Positions 24,909 through 33,918 of a DNA stretch of 64,000 nt are shown in pieces. Position 1 is the stretch's first letter. Every line of letters starts with the position of its first letter. Source of the stretch: Aerococcaceae bacterium DSM 111020 (GTDB lineage: Bacteria > Bacillota > Bacilli > Lactobacillales > Aerococcaceae); the NCBI GenBank assembly GCA_015863185.1, contig JACBXP010000013.1:1-64000 (forward strand). Reading direction: 5' to 3'. The notes below the pieces were generated by a model. That model was given only the letters and a program-made list of their open reading frames with translations. It did no database searches and was not told where the DNA came from. Position numbers and translations under genes: made by a program.

Positions 24909-27107
24909 TTAGTTCTCAGACTTTTCTTGCGATTTAAATATACGTTTCAAACCAATGCGTCCCTTCTCTTTATCCACACTAATAACTTCCACTTGAAGGA
25001 TATCACCCACAGCCACTTCCTGAGACGGATGCTTGATATATTTTTTAGAAAGTTTAGAGATATGGATTAAACCATCCTCTTTCACACCGATATCTACGAA
25101 TGCTCCAAAATCGACAACATTGCGCACAACTCCTTCTAAAGTCATGCCAATTTCAAGATCATCCATCGATAATACATCACTTCTTAGTTGAGGAGCTTGA
25201 TATCCATCACGAATATCTTCTGTTGGATTCATCAATCCTTTTAGAATATCTTCGATTGTTTCTAAACCAGTGTCATAGTGTTCAGATAATGTTGTGGCAT
25301 CTAATTGACTCAACTGTGCTGTCGTACTCTCCTCTCCGAGCGTTTTGATATCAATTTGATGATCAGCTAGGATTTGTTCAGCAATGGAATAGCTTTCCGG
25401 ATGAATACTTGTTTGATCTAATGGATTTTCGCCACCTAAGATACGCAAGAAGCCAACTGCTTGTTCATATGTTTTCGGTCCTAAGCGTTTTACCTCTTTT
25501 ATCTCTAAGCGATTATTAAAGTGTCCCATCTCTTGACGCAAAGCGATCACATTTTTGGCAGTTGTCTTGGATAAGCCAGAGACATGTTGTAATAATTGCA
25601 TACTCGCTGTATTAATATCGACGCCAACTTGGTTGACCGTGATATCAACAACAAAATCTAACTGTTCATTTAATTCTTTTTGCGAGACATCATGTTGATA
25701 TTGCCCCACGCCAATTGCTTTCGGGTCTATTTTGATTAATTCAGCAAGAGGATCTTGTAAACGCCGTGCAATACTGACTGCTGAGCGTTCTTCTACTTCA
25801 TAATCTGGAAACTCATCACGAGCTGCTTGACTGGCACTATATACCGACGCACCCGCTTCATTAACCACAATGAATTGTGTCTCTAATTCATGGTCATTAA
25901 TCGCCTGACTCACAAATTGTTCTGATTCACGACTTGCAGTTCCATTACCAATCGCCACGATATCAACATTATATTTAGTAATTATTTGAATGAAATCTGT
26001 TTCTGCTTGGGCACGCTGGCTCGCTGAAGCAGGTTTATGCGGATAAATAACACCTTTATCTAGGACATGACCTGTTTCATTAATGATGGCTAATTTACAA
26101 CCCGTTCTAAAAGCCGGGTCAAATCCCATAATAACTTTCCCCTTCATAGGAGGTTGTAGTAATAAATGTCTTAAATTTTCTCCAAAGACACTAATCGCTT
26201 GTTCTTCGGCGACAGTAGTCAATTCATTGCGCAATTCGCGTTCGATACTCGGTTGAATAAAGCGTTTATAACCATCTTCAATTGCATTTAGAACGATGGT
26301 TGCTTTCTCCTCGGACAGATTCTTTGGAATTAATTGATTTTTCATATAATTAATGGCTGGTTCTTCGGCGACTTCAATCTTAACAGTGAGAATATTTTCT
26401 TTTTCGCCTCGATTTAATGCTAAGACACGGTGAGGTAAAACATCAATATATTTCTCCTGGTAATCATAATACATATGATAGATTTCTTTAGGGTCTTCAG
26501 CTTTTGCTTTAAGTTGACTTGTTAGTTGACCATTGTAACGAGTGTATTTCCGTATGAACTCTCTAAAAGATGCATCATCTCCAGCGATTTGAGCAATAAT
26601 TTCATGAGCCCCTTGTAGCGCTGCCTCCGTATCCTCTACTTCTTCTGTTATGAATTGTTCCGCATAAGATTCTGGGGAAATAGCTGCTTCCGCATCTGGA
26701 TTCATTAACCACTCTGCTAATGGTTCTAAGCCTTGTTCTTTAGCAATCATTGCTTTCGTGCGACGGCTTTGTTTATATGGTCGGTAAATATCTTCAATCT
26801 GTTGCATTGTCGTCGCTTTATCAATTTCTGCTTTTAATTCTGGTGTTAATTTATCTTGTTCATCTATTAAACGTGTCACATCTTGTTTTCTTTCGTGGAT
26901 TTGAACAAAGTGTTCATGAGTTTGATGAATATCGTTTATTTGAACTTCATCTAATGAGCCAGTCGCTTCTTTACGATAACGTGCAATAAAAGGGATGGTA
27001 TTTCCTTCTGATAGTAAATCAAGCGTCGCTTGAACTTGCTTTACAGGAATCGTGAGCGTCTGACTCACTTGTTTAATAAATGAAACAGGGGTTATTTGTT
27101 CTGTCAA
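24909..27107 (-). CDS. tex: RNA-binding transcription accessory protein Tex
   Basis: The 732-residue protein matches Tex in length and order: N-terminal helical region, YqgF-like nuclease-fold domain (GFDPAFRTGCKLAII, about residues 330-450), helix-hairpin-helix motifs (VGVDINTASMQLLQHVSGLS, near 495) and a C-terminal S1 RNA-binding domain (EGVVRNVVDFGAFVDIGVKEDG, near 650). Translation starts at TTG with AAGGAG 8 bases upstream, directly at the stop of the PrpE-like gene. Tex proteins bind nucleic acid and affect transcription and transcript stability. Core gene. Confidence 0.95.
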   Translation of the reverse strand: MTEQITPVSFIKQVSQTLTIPVKQVQATLDLLSEGNTIPFIARYRKEATGSLDEVQINDIHQTHEHFVQIHERKQDVTRLIDEQDKLTPELKAEIDKATTMQQIEDIYRPYKQSRRTKAMIAKEQGLEPLAEWLMNPDAEAAISPESYAEQFITEEVEDTEAALQGAHEIIAQIAGDDASFREFIRKYTRYNGQLTSQLKAKAEDPKEIYHMYYDYQEKYIDVLPHRVLALNRGEKENILTVKIEVAEEPAINYMKNQLIPKNLSEEKATIVLNAIEDGYKRFIQPSIERELRNELTTVAEEQAISVFGENLRHLLLQPPMKGKVIMGFDPAFRTGCKLAIINETGHVLDKGVIYPHKPASASQRAQAETDFIQIITKYNVDIVAIGNGTASRESEQFVSQAINDHELETQFIVVNEAGASVYSASQAARDEFPDYEVEERSAVSIARRLQDPLAELIKIDPKAIGVGQYQHDVSQKELNEQLDFVVDITVNQVGVDINTASMQLLQHVSGLSKTTAKNVIALRQEMGHFNNRLEIKEVKRLGPKTYEQAVGFLRILGGENPLDQTSIHPESYSIAEQILADHQIDIKTLGEESTTAQLSQLDATTLSEHYDTGLETIEDILKGLMNPTEDIRDGYQAPQLRSDVLSMDDLEIGMTLEGVVRNVVDFGAFVDIGVKEDGLIHISKLSKKYIKHPSQEVAVGDILQVEVISVDKEKGRIGLKRIFKSQEKSEN

Positions 27108-27830
27108 TTAATTTTCTCCTTTATGAATAGGTATTGTAACAATTTCTTCAATCTTATCGGTTGTCATTCTTAACGCAATTAAATCCATGCCATAAACAGC
27201 ACCACCATCGATACCATACTTACCGTCATTGCTTTGATAAACTCCACCTTCTGGCTGAAGTGTCATGGTCGGAGTATGTCCAAAAATAATCTTCTTATCA
27301 GTGTGATTCGGTGTATTTAAGAATTCTTCACGTGTCCAAACAAAAGTTTCTGGCGCAGTTTGACGCCAGTCAGATAAACTTAAATCGATGCCGGCATGAA
27401 CAATAATAAAATCTCCAAATTCTGTGTAAAACGGCAACGACTTTAACCACGGAAGGAGCCAAGGATAATCCATTAATATTTGTTCTTGATAACTTTGACC
27501 TTCATGAGAATCAATGGATTCCTGCGAAATATTTAACAAATCTGCTACGGTTGTGTGTCCACCATTTAAATAGTATTGTGTCCAATGACGTTCGGGTTCT
27601 GTTAGAAAGTCCAATAACATTTCTTCATGATTCCCTCTTAAAGCAATAGCATCATTCAACATAGTCAATTCATGAACTAAGAGTAATGTTTGGCGACTAT
27701 CGACACCACGATCAATATAATCTCCAACAAAAATTAGTTGTTCATTTTCCATCTGCCAGTGTGTTAACATTTCTTCGAAATGATCAATCATTCCATGTAT
27801 ATCACCGATGACAAAAGCTTTCTTCATCAT
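27108..27830 (-). CDS. Calcineurin-like phosphatase (PrpE/ApaH-like)
   Basis: The 240-residue metallophosphoesterase has GDIHGM, GDYIDRGVDS, RGNHEEML, and later VHAGID and FGHTPT, the full metal-binding and phosphate-binding set of the PPP/ApaH group. It resembles bacterial Ser/Thr protein phosphatases and diadenosine tetraphosphatases; which substrate it uses is unclear. It starts with two ATG codons after AGGTG. Its stop abuts the tex start, so the two genes are cotranscribed. Confidence 0.88.
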   Translation of the reverse strand: MMKKAFVIGDIHGMIDHFEEMLTHWQMENEQLIFVGDYIDRGVDSRQTLLLVHELTMLNDAIALRGNHEEMLLDFLTEPERHWTQYYLNGGHTTVADLLNISQESIDSHEGQSYQEQILMDYPWLLPWLKSLPFYTEFGDFIIVHAGIDLSLSDWRQTAPETFVWTREEFLNTPNHTDKKIIFGHTPTMTLQPEGGVYQSNDGKYGIDGGAVYGMDLIALRMTTDKIEEIVTIPIHKGEN

Positions 27831-28012
27831 TGAAACACCTACTTTCTGATTGTTAGTATAGCATAATTACAAGTCTCACGAAACAATGAGCCACAACCTT
27901 TCATGCCAAAACACGAACATTCAATCATCATTTCATCAGAAAAATCTTCAATTTAATGAAAATCCCTTTATTTCTTATATAATTAAGTCATCCAAAATAT
28001 AAGGAGGAAATT

Positions 28013-29470
28013 ATGAAATCAATGGCGCGTTTTTTTGATTTTGAAAGACATCATACTTCAATGACTACTGAAGTATCTGCGGGAATTACTACTTTCCTAG
28101 CGATGTCCTACATTATCTTTGTCAATCCGGCAATTTTATCTGAAACAGGAATGCCTGCACAGGCAGTATTCTTAGCAACATTATTTGCTTCGGCAGTTTC
28201 AACTTTATTTATTGGTTTATTTGCCAATGTACCTTATGCTTTAGGACCAGGAATGGGACTGAATGCCTTTTTTGCTTATACAGTCGTTTTTGCATTAGGT
28301 TTTACATGGCAAGAAGCTTTATCGATGGTATTTATTTGTGGAATTTTTAATGTTATTATTACAATTACCAATATTCGAAAGTTATTAATCACAGCGATTC
28401 CTGAATCGTTGCAACATGCCATTTCCGCAGGTATCGGCGTTTTTATTGCTTATATAGGTTTTAAAAATGCAAATTTATTCCAGTTTACTGTTTCAGCTGA
28501 TAATATTATTTCGGTCAATAACCAGGTTGGCAATGTCGCTAATGGCGAAGTGACTTCTGTCGTAGCAAATGGTGGGGTTCTTCCTGAACTTGTTAACTTC
28601 ACTGATTTCACATCATTAATCACTATCCTCGGATTGATGGTCACCATCATCTTAATTATGCGCAATGTCCGTGTCGCTATTCTAATCGGGATTGCTTTCA
28701 CAACCATTTTAACGTTAATTTTCAGTGATTTTAGTTTTTCAGATATTAACTTCGTTGACAATTCGCTAGGCAGTGCGTTCCAAGATCTAGGTACAACTTT
28801 CGGTGTTATTTTCACCTCTGAAGGGCTTCCCTCACTCTTTAGTAAACCTGAACGAATTCCTTTAACACTGATGACAATATTCGCCTTTAGTTTGGCAGAC
28901 GTCTTTGATACGGTGGGTACATTTATTGGAACAGGCCGTAAATCTGGCATTTTCTCACAAGAAGATGAAGATGCGATTAGCGGTGGAGATGGTAACTCGA
29001 AGATGGAAAGAGCTTTATTCGGAGATTCTGTCGGAACCATCATTGGGGCTATTTTCGGGACCTCGAATACAACCACTTTCGTTGAATCTGCTGCCGGAAT
29101 CGGAGCAGGTGGACGTACAGGGATGACTTCTGTTGTCACTGCTATTTGTTTCCTACTCGCTGCTTTCTTATCTCCATTAATCAGTATTGTTCCACCGAAT
29201 GCTACTGCACCGGCATTAATCGCGGTAGGAATTATGATGTTAAGTTCACTGCGTGATATTGACTGGGAGAATTTCGACGAAGCTGTTCCAGCATTCTTCG
29301 CAAGTATTTTTATGGGCTTATCATACTCTATCTCAAATGGTATTGCTGCTGGTTTTATCTTCTATGGGTTAATTAAAACAGCTAAAGGCGAAGCTAAAGA
29401 GGTACACCCGATTATTTGGGTCTCTATTGTCCTCTTTATTTTGAACTATATCATTATGGCGACAATTTAA
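28013..29470 (+). CDS. NCS2-family purine permease (AzgA/PbuG-like)
   Basis: The 485-residue membrane protein has 12-14 predicted helices. The N-terminus ARFFDFERHHTSMTTEVSAGITTFLAMSYI and GPGMGLNAFFAYT are hallmarks of the AzgA subgroup, which imports adenine, hypanthine/guanine-type bases by proton symport. SFADVFDTVGT-like FSLADVFDTVGTFIG, and TSNTTTFVESAAGI fit the substrate-binding region. AAGGAGG precedes the start. No purine riboswitch is visible in the 180 bases upstream. Exact base specificity is not readable. Confidence 0.92.
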   Translation: MKSMARFFDFERHHTSMTTEVSAGITTFLAMSYIIFVNPAILSETGMPAQAVFLATLFASAVSTLFIGLFANVPYALGPGMGLNAFFAYTVVFALGFTWQEALSMVFICGIFNVIITITNIRKLLITAIPESLQHAISAGIGVFIAYIGFKNANLFQFTVSADNIISVNNQVGNVANGEVTSVVANGGVLPELVNFTDFTSLITILGLMVTIILIMRNVRVAILIGIAFTTILTLIFSDFSFSDINFVDNSLGSAFQDLGTTFGVIFTSEGLPSLFSKPERIPLTLMTIFAFSLADVFDTVGTFIGTGRKSGIFSQEDEDAISGGDGNSKMERALFGDSVGTIIGAIFGTSNTTTFVESAAGIGAGGRTGMTSVVTAICFLLAAFLSPLISIVPPNATAPALIAVGIMMLSSLRDIDWENFDEAVPAFFASIFMGLSYSISNGIAAGFIFYGLIKTAKGEAKEVHPIIWVSIVLFILNYIIMATI

Positions 29471-29498
29471 ATCACATCCTATTAACTATTACTAAAAT

Positions 29499-29530
29499 AA
29501 AACGACTCCAAATTTTCAAGGAGTCGTTTT
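29499..29530. terminator. Bidirectional terminator
   Basis: AAAACGACTCC and GGAGTCGTTTT pair around a 10-base loop, with T runs on both strands, between the purine permease and the convergent HAD gene. Confidence 0.9.
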
Positions 29531-29547
29531 ACTTTTCGTATAGCTAT

Positions 29548-30666
29548 TTATTCATTCAATAAAATGGAGTGAGCAGAGGGATGCAATGTTCCAGCCGGTT
29601 CATTACGACCTTGAATGACATAACGTGCATCTTTTTCATTCTTATTTTCTAAAGCGCATTCAACAATCCTCTTCGTATCATCACCAAAATGACGATTGAA
29701 TAAAACTGATACTTCCACACCATCTAAGGCAGTCAACATTTCATAATCTCCCATGCTATCTCCAAAGACCATCACCGGATCTCTGTACTCATGTCGTGGT
29801 TTAATATAACGCTGAATAATTTCTGTCTTTCCTTCACCCGAGCTAATCACTTTATCATCAGACATTCTCGCTGTAATACGATTTTCACTATCATAATCAT
29901 ATTGCATCGCAAAGATATTTGTTTCGGGAACAGGATAATTTCCATAAGCTGCAGCATTTTTGACGATATCTATGGGACTCGCCGACACAATATAGATTTC
30001 AAAGCCCCTCTCATCCAATTCCCGATACAATTCTTTCATTTCTGGAACAAAAGCTAAGCTACTATTAAAAGAAACTGACACATGACCATACTTTCCGGGG
30101 TTCGTTGTTGCAAACAAATGGTGTTTAAAAGGAACTTGAGTCATCGCTTGAAAGGCTTCTTGACAATAATCTTTAAATTCATCTCGTTTATAATTAACAA
30201 ACCAATAAGTTAACCAAGGCTCTCCTGCTCGGCGATTATAATAATCTTTGGCAATCGTGTGAAAATAATAAAGTTTGGCACGAAAATTCAAAAAATAAGG
30301 CTTCTGACGAACCTCATCCAAAGTCATATCTCTCGTCTCTTCATTGATATAATGGTCATATAACCACTGATAATTTTCAATGATATCTTCGATTAATAAA
30401 TAGATTTGTTCTGCTGATCGATAAGGTGGTTTGGCCATGAACAATGCATAAAATTGTTTCGGTGTCAGTTTATAAGTGAGTGTATGCATCATATAAATGA
30501 GAATCGTCTTTTGTACATTATGAATAATGGTCGTATCATCAAAATCAAACACCACATAAGGTCGCTGTTTCGGAGGACAAACTTGATCACCTCCGTATTC
30601 TTCAATTAGTTGCGTTAATCGTTGAAATACATCTGGATTCCAATTTCTTTGTTTCACATTTGCCAC
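29548..30666 (-). CDS. HAD-superfamily phosphatase
   Basis: The 372-residue protein has the HAD motif I VFDFDDTTI (nucleophile Asp41, acid Asp43), motif II in IYIVSASPID (about residue 230), a conserved Lys near SSGEGK, and motif IV VFGDSMGDYEML (about 302-313). A large helical cap, rich in Tyr and Phe, lies between residues 55 and 200. The layout fits PF12710-type phosphatases such as phosphoserine or phosphorylcholine phosphatases; the substrate is unknown. Single gene; AAAGGG lies before the start. Confidence 0.8.
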   Translation of the reverse strand: MANVKQRNWNPDVFQRLTQLIEEYGGDQVCPPKQRPYVVFDFDDTTIIHNVQKTILIYMMHTLTYKLTPKQFYALFMAKPPYRSAEQIYLLIEDIIENYQWLYDHYINEETRDMTLDEVRQKPYFLNFRAKLYYFHTIAKDYYNRRAGEPWLTYWFVNYKRDEFKDYCQEAFQAMTQVPFKHHLFATTNPGKYGHVSVSFNSSLAFVPEMKELYRELDERGFEIYIVSASPIDIVKNAAAYGNYPVPETNIFAMQYDYDSENRITARMSDDKVISSGEGKTEIIQRYIKPRHEYRDPVMVFGDSMGDYEMLTALDGVEVSVLFNRHFGDDTKRIVECALENKNEKDARYVIQGRNEPAGTLHPSAHSILLNE

Positions 30667-30727
30667 TGCCCTTTCTCTAAAATTCCTAAGAGGGGAATGT
30701 TCATTATACTATCTCAATACTTTTTCA

Positions 30728-31273
30728 CTATTTATTCGTCACAAATACCGGTGATAATTGTTTAGCCAAGAGCATGCCAAATATTATTTTTATAATACCT
30801 CCAGGTATGAATGGCAACAATCCAGCGGCCAATAATTCTGTAAGACTTAAGGTCACACCATTCACCTGATTAAGAATGAGCCACATATAGGGCAAACCAA
30901 TACTATAAATAACCACCGACATGATTAATCCCGCTAATAAAAGTTGTTTATAGGAACGATGCTTTACTTTGGTCAAATACAAGGCACCTAATCCTGCCGC
31001 AAACATAAAACTTATCACGAAGCCAAATGAAGGACTTAAAAAAGATTGATATCCCCCACTAAATCCTGCAAAGACTGGCAAACCGATGATTCCCATAATT
31101 AAATAACATAACCCAGTCAAAAAGGCATTCTTAGGGCTGAGTAGATAACCTATCAAAAGCACCGCTAAAGTCTGCAAAGTAATCGGGACAGGTTGAATAG
31201 GAATGGATAACTGTGAACAAATAACGAGCAACGCAATCATTAGTGCTGTTAAGGTCATATCTTTTGTTTTCAT
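30728..31273 (-). CDS. bioY: Biotin transporter substrate-binding subunit BioY
   Basis: The 181-residue protein has about six membrane helices, with the BioY pattern SIPIQPVPITLQTLAVLLIG near residue 25 and the conserved glycine-rich loop GIIGLPVFAG. It is the ECF S-component that captures biotin and uses the shared EcfAAT energising module (not in this window). Its start overlaps the end of birA by 4 bases, so ligase/repressor and transporter form one operon controlled by BirA itself. No biotin synthesis genes are nearby, which suggests dependence on uptake. Confidence 0.93.
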   Translation of the reverse strand: MKTKDMTLTALMIALLVICSQLSIPIQPVPITLQTLAVLLIGYLLSPKNAFLTGLCYLIMGIIGLPVFAGFSGGYQSFLSPSFGFVISFMFAAGLGALYLTKVKHRSYKQLLLAGLIMSVVIYSIGLPYMWLILNQVNGVTLSLTELLAAGLLPFIPGGIIKIIFGMLLAKQLSPVFVTNK

Positions 31274-32268
31274 TGTGTGTATCCTCTCTCAATAAATTGA
31301 ATAGACGAAAGTGTTAGATTCATGCCATAAAGCGACTCTACTTCGCCAGATTGATTTTCCATCAATAAATTACCATGTTCATCGATGCCACGAATAATGC
31401 CTGTCTGTTTCCGATTGTCCAGCTGATAGTCCACTTGACAGTCCAGACCCAGTAATCGTTTCTGGTATTCATTCATAAATCGCTTTTCATCAAAATGTTT
31501 TGCATAATAGTCAAACTGTAGTAAAAATAAATTCACGAGTTCATTTAAATTAACCGTTTTTGGCAATGATTCTCCAAAAATGGTCCCTGCCACTTTTTCT
31601 ACTTCTGGTTGAGATGTTTCAAAATGCCCCGCTAAATTAACCCCAATACCAATCACGACATGAGAATAAGATCCCGTTTCAATATCCATTGTCACTTCAG
31701 TTAAAATACCTGCAACTTTACGGGATTGATAAAATAAATCATTGACCCATTTAATCTGTATTCTATCCGTTAAATATTCTTCTAGAGCCTGAGCCATTGC
31801 TGTAGATGCCAATAATGTAAATAAAGGTAAGGACTCAGGTGCGATTTGATTTTTGACTTTATAAGCCAGTGTAAAATACAATCCATGGGTTAAATCAGAC
31901 TGAAAAGATTTCCCACGTCGTCCCCGACCAGCGATTTGCTTGGAAGCAATCAGCAAATAGTGTTCATTGGGATGCTTGATAATATACTCTTTGGCAAGAT
32001 CATTGGTAGAAGTGACTTGGTGTTGATATTCAATAACCAGATTCGGCCAAATTCTCTGTATTAAAGCCGGCTCAATTTGATTGACGCTAGACTCTAAGCG
32101 GTATCCCTGTACCCGATCACTTTCAATTTGATATCCCTCTTGCTTTAATTGTTGAATCACTTTCCAAATAGCATTACGGGATACTTGAAATTCATCCGCT
32201 AATTTCTGTCCAGATATACTCGCTTCTGTTTCACTCAAACATTGAATAACTCGATCTCTTAATTGCAT
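31270..32268 (-). CDS. birA: Bifunctional biotin-protein ligase/biotin operon repressor BirA
   Basis: The 332-residue protein has an N-terminal winged HTH (residues 1-62, QKLADEFQVSRNAIWKVIQQLKQ), so it should act as a repressor. The catalytic domain has GRGRRGK (114-120), the biotinyl-AMP loop, and KWVNDL with the catalytic Lys. The C-terminal SH3-like domain is present. It activates biotin to biotinyl-AMP and attaches it to carboxylases. GAGGAGG lies before the start. A possible operator is seen at 32306-32337. Confidence 0.95.
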   Translation of the reverse strand: MQLRDRVIQCLSETEASISGQKLADEFQVSRNAIWKVIQQLKQEGYQIESDRVQGYRLESSVNQIEPALIQRIWPNLVIEYQHQVTSTNDLAKEYIIKHPNEHYLLIASKQIAGRGRRGKSFQSDLTHGLYFTLAYKVKNQIAPESLPLFTLLASTAMAQALEEYLTDRIQIKWVNDLFYQSRKVAGILTEVTMDIETGSYSHVVIGIGVNLAGHFETSQPEVEKVAGTIFGESLPKTVNLNELVNLFLLQFDYYAKHFDEKRFMNEYQKRLLGLDCQVDYQLDNRKQTGIIRGIDEHGNLLMENQSGEVESLYGMNLTLSSIQFIERGYTQ

Positions 32269-32292
32269 GACACCCTCCTCTTATGTTAGCTT

Positions 32293-32337
32293 TATTATAA
32301 TCGAGTCTGTCACCTTTGGTCAATAATCGGTTGACAA
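32293..32337 (-). promoter_or_regulatory. birA-bioY promoter with possible BirA operator
   Basis: On the minus strand TTGACC (near 32317-32322), 18 bases and TATAAT (near 32293-32298) form a promoter. TTGTCAACC (32329-32337) and GGTGACAGA (32306-32314) form an imperfect inverted repeat separated by 14 bases, the spacing of BirA sites. It covers the -35, so repression is plausible. Confidence 0.45.
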
Positions 32338-32454
32338 AGAAGGAGAAAAGAACAATATAGAAACAGCAAACCAACAAATTTTAATTAACAGACTAAACTT
32401 TTTATTCTGCTCTAAAATGAATCCATGTTATACTGGCTAAAAAGGAGGAGTTCA

Positions 32455-33114
32455 ATGTCACAATCACCTCAAAGCAAAGTTTATAAATATTGTATTAACA
32501 CAAACCCCTTATTTCAGTCTTTAGAAACAGAGCAAATCCAATTAATCAAAAGTGAAATTTATGAAAAGAAATTAAATATCGGCGATCATTTATATCAAGC
32601 TGGCGATGAGCGACAAACACTTTATTTGATTCAAAAGGGAGCCATTAAACTTTATCGCTTATCCAGTGATGGAAAAGAACACACCATTTCAATCCTAGAA
32701 GCCGGTGATTTTATTGGTGAACGCTCTCTCTTTCATAATACCACCAGTAATAACTATGCCGTAGCAATCGAAGAAACAACTGTTTGCTGTCTACGACAAA
32801 AAGATTTTCAAGAAATTGTTGCTAAAAATCCCCCCATTGCACTTGAACTGTTAGCAACTTTGAGTGAACGTCTAGAGGATACACAAGAACATCTCTTATC
32901 ACTGACCGGGGAATCTGCTCGTAATCGTCTATTACAGTATCTTGAAGACCAATCGAATAAACAACAGACGCGTGCAGTTAGATTACCATCAACTAAAAAA
33001 GATCTCTCTTCCTATCTAGGAATGTCACAAGAGACTTTTAGCCGAACACTGACATTGTTAACACGCGAGGAAATCGTCAGTCAACCCGCACCGGATATTA
33101 TTGAACTGCTTTAA
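32455..33114 (+). CDS. Crp/Fnr-family transcriptional regulator
   Basis: The ATG at 32455 follows AAAGGAGGAG and gives 219 residues; an in-frame ATG at 32425 lacks a site. It has a cyclic-nucleotide-binding-like beta barrel (residues 22-120; GDHLYQAGDERQTLYLIQKGAIKLYRL) and a C-terminal winged HTH (residues 148-210; LSSYLGMSQETFSRTLTLL). The FNR-type Fe-S cysteine cluster is not present; Cys13 and two adjacent Cys in VCCL are the only ones seen, so it is closer to Flp/ArcR-type regulators. Signal and targets are unknown. A terminator follows at 33177-33208. Confidence 0.88.
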   Translation: MSQSPQSKVYKYCINTNPLFQSLETEQIQLIKSEIYEKKLNIGDHLYQAGDERQTLYLIQKGAIKLYRLSSDGKEHTISILEAGDFIGERSLFHNTTSNNYAVAIEETTVCCLRQKDFQEIVAKNPPIALELLATLSERLEDTQEHLLSLTGESARNRLLQYLEDQSNKQQTRAVRLPSTKKDLSSYLGMSQETFSRTLTLLTREEIVSQPAPDIIELL

Positions 33115-33176
33115 TTTTATCAATGAAGGAATTATTCGCAGATGAATGAATAACATTTCGTATCAACTATTTATGG

Positions 33177-33208
33177 AACCTTTCTTAACTCGGTTGAGAA
33201 GGGTTTTT
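33177..33208 (+). terminator. Terminator after the Crp/Fnr regulator
   Basis: AACCTTTCTTAAC and GTTGAGAAGGGTT form an imperfect stem followed by TTTTTG. Confidence 0.7.
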
Positions 33209-33363
33209 GATTTATAAAAAAAACTAGTCAAATAATTATTTATACCCTCTTATAGTTTCTATGCCTATCATACTTCACCGTTTATACACTTAAACCACTA
33301 TATTCGTCTTTTTTGAAAATATCCATGTTATAATAATAAAAATTAATATAAAGGAGCATTAGA

Positions 33364-33909
33364 ATGACAAGTTATCAAGATGTTTTAGATTTTTGGTTTC
33401 AAGAATTGTCACCCCAACAATGGTTTATACAAGATGGTGAGATTGACCAAACCATTCAAAATCGATTCTTGACGACTAATCAACAAGCAAAAGCTGGCGA
33501 ATTAGTTGATTGGCGTAATGATTTAGCAGGTCGCGTCGCTGAAATTATTGTACTCGATCAGTTTTCACGTAATCTTTATAGAGAAGATGGTCGCGCTTAT
33601 TCTAGCGATGATATGGCTCTCGTACTCGCACAAGAAATTCAAAAACAATCAGGATTCAATGAGCTACCAAAAGAATGGCAACTCTTTTCAATCATGCCGT
33701 ACATGCATGCGGAATCTCGTGTTATCCAAGAACAATCCGTCCAATTATTTAGTCAGTATGATGAATGGAAAGATTATCTAAAACACGCTCAAGCACATAA
33801 AGCAATTATTGATGAATTTGGACGTTATCCTTCACGAAATAAACAAATCGGCAGAACAACAACATCTAATGAAGCAGAATGGCTCGCTAACAATGATTAT
33901 CTATCTTAA
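33364..33909 (+). CDS. DUF924 family protein
   Basis: The 181-residue all-helical protein shows the DUF924 signature: DVLDFWFQELSPQQWF at the N-terminus, IIVLDQFSRNLYR and FSIMPYMHAES in the middle, and FGRYPSRNKQIGR near the end. The fold is TPR-like; the biochemical role is not known. AAAGGAG lies before the ATG. It ends 9 bases before the DUF1576 gene, so they are probably cotranscribed. Confidence 0.9.
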   Translation: MTSYQDVLDFWFQELSPQQWFIQDGEIDQTIQNRFLTTNQQAKAGELVDWRNDLAGRVAEIIVLDQFSRNLYREDGRAYSSDDMALVLAQEIQKQSGFNELPKEWQLFSIMPYMHAESRVIQEQSVQLFSQYDEWKDYLKHAQAHKAIIDEFGRYPSRNKQIGRTTTSNEAEWLANNDYLS

Positions 33910-33918
33910 AGGTTCGTG

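Noticed and set aside
27831-28012. Purine riboswitch upstream of the NCS2 permease
   Set aside because: No three-way-junction core or conserved loops could be found in the leader.
28450-29139. 229-codon minus-strand frame inside the purine permease gene
   Set aside because: It is antisense to a clear membrane transporter and has low-complexity Pro/Ser/Ile composition typical of a shadow frame.
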